Shown piece after piece: positions 61,289 through 64,000 of a stretch of DNA of 64,000 bases. The notes below the pieces were generated by a model. The model saw only the letters and a list, made by a program, of their open reading frames with translations, ran no database searches and was not told where the DNA came from. Position numbers and translations under genes: made by a program. Origin of the DNA: UMGS172 sp045651745. GTDB taxonomy: Bacteria; Bacillota; Clostridia; Oscillospirales; Acutalibacteraceae. Numbering within the stretch: the stretch's first letter is position 1; each line of letters starts with the position of its first letter. The stretch is from assembly GCA_045651745.1 (NCBI GenBank), contig JAZRSW010000039.1, positions 1 to 64,000 on the forward strand. Direction: 5' to 3'.

Positions 61289-62542
61289 TTATTTATACAA
61301 AGGATGTTTTTCGCAAATTGCAGCAACGCGTGACTTGATTTCATCCTTTTTATTATCAAAATCCTTTACACAAAGTGCAATCAACTTACCAACCTCGGTA
61401 AAATCATCCTCTTTAAGACCGCGGGTTGTAGCGGCAGGAGTGCCAAGACGTACACCGCTTGTAACAAACGGCTTTTCGGGGTCATTGGGAATTGCATTTT
61501 TGTTAGCAGTAATATTGATTTCGTCCAAACGGTGCTCTAATTCCTTACCGGTAACACCAGTACCACGTAAATCAAGCAACATCAAATGGTTATCAGTACC
61601 GTCAGAAACAAGGTTAATACCCTCTGCCTTTAAAGAAGTTGCCAAAGCATTAGCATTTTTGACAATCTGCTCTTGGTATGCCTTAAATTCATGAGTCAAA
61701 GCTTCACCGAAGCATACTGCCTTACCTGCGATAACATGCATTAAAGGACCGCCCTGGTTACCGGGGAAAACAGCCTTGTTGATAGCCTTGAAAATTTCCT
61801 CGTCGTTACAGAGAATCAAACCGCCTCTCGGACCGCGAAGAGTCTTGTGTGTGGTTGTAGTAACAACATCAGCATATTCGACGGGGTTAATGTGCAACCC
61901 TGCGGCAACAAGACCTGCAATGTGAGCCATATCAACCATAAACAAAGCACCGACAGAATGTGCAATATCTGCGATAACGTCAAACTTAATCTCTCTAGCA
62001 TAAGCAGAAGCACCTGCAACGATTAACTTCGGCTTACATTCCTCTGCAATTTTTCTCATTTCATCGTAATCAATAAAACCGTCGTCGCCTACACCGTAGG
62101 GTACAAAGTTGTAAAGTTTACCTGAACTGTTAACCGGTGAGCCGTGAGTTAAGTGTCCGCCGTGGGCAAGGTTCATACCCATAACGGTATCGCAAACATC
62201 TAAAAGCGCGATATAAACAGCCTGGTTTGCCTGAGCGCCCGAGTGAGGCTGAACATTGGCAAATTTAGCACCGAAAAGTTTGCAAGCGCGCTCGCGTGCT
62301 ATATCCTCAACGATGTCAATATACTGACAGCCGCCATAATAACGCTTGCCGGGATAACCCTCAGCATATTTATTTGTTAAAACCGAGCCCATTGCAGCCA
62401 TTACTGCAGGAGAAACAAAGTTTTCCGAAGCAATAAGCTCAATATTACTCTGCTGACGTCCAAGCTCAAGCTCCATTGCGGCGCCGACTTCATTGTCGCG
62501 AGCCTTAACAAAACCAACCGAATCTAAAATATCAGAATACAT
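61289..62542 (-). CDS. glyA: Serine hydroxymethyltransferase
   Basis: A 417-residue PLP enzyme that interconverts serine and glycine, transferring the one-carbon unit to tetrahydrofolate. Motifs: QQSNIELIASENFVSPAVM at the start, NKYAEGYPGKRYYGGCQYID, VQPHSGAQANQAVYIALL, and VTTTTHKTLRGPRGGLILC with the PLP-binding Lys. Length is standard. Feeds the folate pool used by folD at 38-39 kb. A clear promoter is upstream. Confidence 0.97.
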   Translation of the reverse strand: MYSDILDSVGFVKARDNEVGAAMELELGRQQSNIELIASENFVSPAVMAAMGSVLTNKYAEGYPGKRYYGGCQYIDIVEDIARERACKLFGAKFANVQPHSGAQANQAVYIALLDVCDTVMGMNLAHGGHLTHGSPVNSSGKLYNFVPYGVGDDGFIDYDEMRKIAEECKPKLIVAGASAYAREIKFDVIADIAHSVGALFMVDMAHIAGLVAAGLHINPVEYADVVTTTTHKTLRGPRGGLILCNDEEIFKAINKAVFPGNQGGPLMHVIAGKAVCFGEALTHEFKAYQEQIVKNANALATSLKAEGINLVSDGTDNHLMLLDLRGTGVTGKELEHRLDEINITANKNAIPNDPEKPFVTSGVRLGTPAATTRGLKEDDFTEVGKLIALCVKDFDNKKDEIKSRVAAICEKHPLYK

Positions 62543-62582
62543 TTTTTACCTCCGAAAATATATAAATTTCATTAACCAATTT

Positions 62583-62611
62583 ATTATACAATAAAGTAGT
62601 AGAGAATTCAA
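62583..62611 (-). promoter_or_regulatory. Promoter of glyA
   Basis: TTGAAT (62606-62611), 17-base spacer, TATAAT (62583-62588) on the - strand; start about 62576, 34 bases before the glyA ATG. Confidence 0.75.
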
Positions 62612-62628
62612 CATATTTTATTCTCCAT

Positions 62629-63957
62629 TTATGCCATTAATCCGCCACCGCCAGACTTCTCTTCGGTATAAGCTGTTGACCATCCAGTTTGTCCCATTAT
62701 ACTAATAGATTTTGGTGGCATTAAAAATTTGTTGCCATACATCTCGCATATATCCTTAAAAGGACACTGCTGATAATTTGGTAACGCGATATTTGAACGT
62801 ACGAATTCGGTGTTTTCTATCGCAATATAACCTTCTTTTACATCGCACGGCAACGAACTGCAAAGCAATTTTGCAGCATTTCGTTCACCTAAAGTTTTAT
62901 AACACACCTGACAAGTTTTGTTTCTAGAACTGTGCCAATAAAAGCCATGTTCTTTTTCGCATACAAAATAATGAAGATTATATTTACAAAATTGCTTACC
63001 AACAACATTATAAATAAAATAGTCGAGTAAACAAGGGCTATGTATGGTTTTGTTAGGATATTTTCTTTGCCAAATTTCCCACACCCTACGCCAAGCTAAA
63101 GCATTCATTTCATCTACATATCCGTATTGATAACAAAAAATATCTAAAAAGCTGGAAACAAGAGGAATTGCACTCTTTAAGATTCCAGTTCGCAAAGCTA
63201 TTTTTATTGTATTTACATCACTGGCAACATCTATGGCGTCAAATCCCGTAATGTTTTCCCATACGCCTAAAACAACCATATCCCTGATAAACATATCTGT
63301 CTTTTTGTTTCCATATCCTGCACCCTCATAATTTATCAGTGCCTCTCGAAGTAATGTGACATCATTATTAAAAACATGAATAATATCATACGGCGTAGAT
63401 TTGTGTTCTATCAAAAATTGAGATATTTTCTTTGCATATTGAACCCGTTTATCGTTTTGAGAAAGATTAGTAATTCCAAGAGATTTAACAAAATCATCTG
63501 GATTTAAAACTATACTGTTTTCATCAAACAGTGTAGGGTCATCAAGATAGATTTTTGATAAATCTTTAAAACTTCTAGAACCCCTAAAATCTTGGTTAGC
63601 TGTTAACAACCTAACCCTACAAATTTCTTCATAATTTAATCCGTTAGTATCATAGATTTCCTGAAATGCTCTACCATTTGTTCTGTTATAAACATCATAT
63701 AAAGCATCGGCTACTTTTTCACAAGCTTCATTTGAAATTTGTAAATCAAGTATTTCTTTATGATACTTATGCCAAAATTTATGAAAAGCAGAAAAATAAG
63801 GAAACTGTTGTCCTAATTTTGAAACAAAACCCAAATCAGAGTTAGATGTATATAAAAATCTATTTAGTTCGTTTACTATTTCCCTTGCGCCAATGATATC
63901 CAAAGGGCGTTCATGCAACGAAGATATTTTGCCAACAAATATTTCTAATTCTTTCAT
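62629..63957 (-). CDS. Unknown protein with HhH-GPD glycosylase-like core and cysteine cluster
   Basis: A 442-residue protein of no family I can name with confidence. The central part (about residues 165-265) resembles HhH-GPD DNA glycosylases: helices, then YEGAGYGNKKTDMFIRDM (hairpin-like G-x-G-x-K-K-T, where EndoIII has G-x-K-T with catalytic Lys), then DAIDVASDVNTIKIALRTGI, like the V-D-x-H-V...R-x-G strand with catalytic Asp. The C-terminal part has many cysteines (VCEKEHGFYWH, TCQVCYK, QCPFKDIC), as for an iron-sulfur or zinc site, and a glycine-rich end (GGGGLMA). AAGGAG precedes the ATG at good spacing. Its A+T-rich composition looks unlike the neighbouring glyA. A base-excision, RNA-processing or defence role is inference only. 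Confidence 0.75.
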   Translation of the reverse strand: MKELEIFVGKISSLHERPLDIIGAREIVNELNRFLYTSNSDLGFVSKLGQQFPYFSAFHKFWHKYHKEILDLQISNEACEKVADALYDVYNRTNGRAFQEIYDTNGLNYEEICRVRLLTANQDFRGSRSFKDLSKIYLDDPTLFDENSIVLNPDDFVKSLGITNLSQNDKRVQYAKKISQFLIEHKSTPYDIIHVFNNDVTLLREALINYEGAGYGNKKTDMFIRDMVVLGVWENITGFDAIDVASDVNTIKIALRTGILKSAIPLVSSFLDIFCYQYGYVDEMNALAWRRVWEIWQRKYPNKTIHSPCLLDYFIYNVVGKQFCKYNLHYFVCEKEHGFYWHSSRNKTCQVCYKTLGERNAAKLLCSSLPCDVKEGYIAIENTEFVRSNIALPNYQQCPFKDICEMYGNKFLMPPKSISIMGQTGWSTAYTEEKSGGGGLMA

Positions 63958-64000
63958 CTTGTATAGCTCCTTAAAAATTACTAATAAGCAACTCTCTTAT

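Noticed and set aside
1..64000. tRNA genes, rRNA genes, CRISPR arrays, intact insertion sequences or prophage genes
   Set aside because: None could be recognised on reading; a tRNAscan or IS search was not possible here.

Overview
The window looks like the chromosome of a low-GC, spore-forming Gram-positive anaerobe of the Clostridia, probably an Oscillospirales/Ruminococcaceae-type gut bacterium. Reasons: a SpoIIE phosphatase, a T-box-controlled thrS, the YfmF/YfmH peptidase pair, a BspA-like leucine-rich-repeat surface protein, many TTG/GTG starts behind strong Shine-Dalgarno sequences, and textbook sigma-A promoters. This placement is inferred from gene content only. No tRNA, rRNA, CRISPR array or intact insertion sequence was seen.

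Region 1 (1-9.9 kb, + strand) is the tail of an exopolysaccharide operon. It holds a truncated membrane protein with a degenerate GGDEF domain, an O-antigen-ligase/polymerase-like protein, four cytoplasmic-type glycosyltransferases, a GGDEF-like/EAL protein with an intact EAL active site, a DPM1/GtrB-type transferase and an acyltransferase. It ends at a strong bidirectional terminator (9916-9950). Region 2 (9.96-26.0 kb, - strand) runs towards it and is a second, nearly self-contained Wzx/Wzy polysaccharide locus. In transcription order: PglD-like acyltransferase, PIG-L deacetylase, initiating phosphoglycosyl transferase, NAD-dependent epimerase/reductase, ATP-grasp ligase, GT2, Wzy, two GT4-type enzymes, Wzx, the CapE-CapF-CapG set for UDP-N-acetyl-L-fucosamine, an SLC13 permease and a nucleotidyltransferase-fold protein. 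Deacetylase, ATP-grasp ligase and acyltransferase together suggest that a sugar amine is exposed and then acylated or aminoacylated.

Region 3 (26.3-46.8 kb) is housekeeping: thrS with T-box leader and consensus promoter; a divergent operon of a membrane protein, pth and mfd; a SurA-like lipoprotein; yfmF-yfmH; lgt-folD-membrane protein; convergent spoIIE; a YtvI-like AI-2E family protein; and an ACT protein-hom-lysC operon for the aspartate pathway.

Region 4 (46.8-64 kb) holds a GH110-like beta-helix protein, uvrB, the BspA-like surface protein behind an elaborate structured leader that ends in a terminator, a 2-hydroxyacid dehydrogenase, an operon of alpha/beta hydrolase, membrane MurF-like ligase, Ddl and CDF transporter, a MATE transporter with a small co-transcribed protein, fba, glyA, and an unfamiliar HhH-glycosylase-like protein at the right edge.

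The best candidate for something undescribed is the roughly 190-nt structured leader upstream of the BspA-like gene (52.33-52.54 kb). It starts at a good promoter, folds into a long closing stem with nested hairpins, and is followed by an intrinsic terminator placed just before the ribosome binding site. Other unusual points are the c-di-GMP-type proteins built into polysaccharide operon 1, the deacetylase/ATP-grasp/acyltransferase set in operon 2, and the right-edge glycosylase-like protein.
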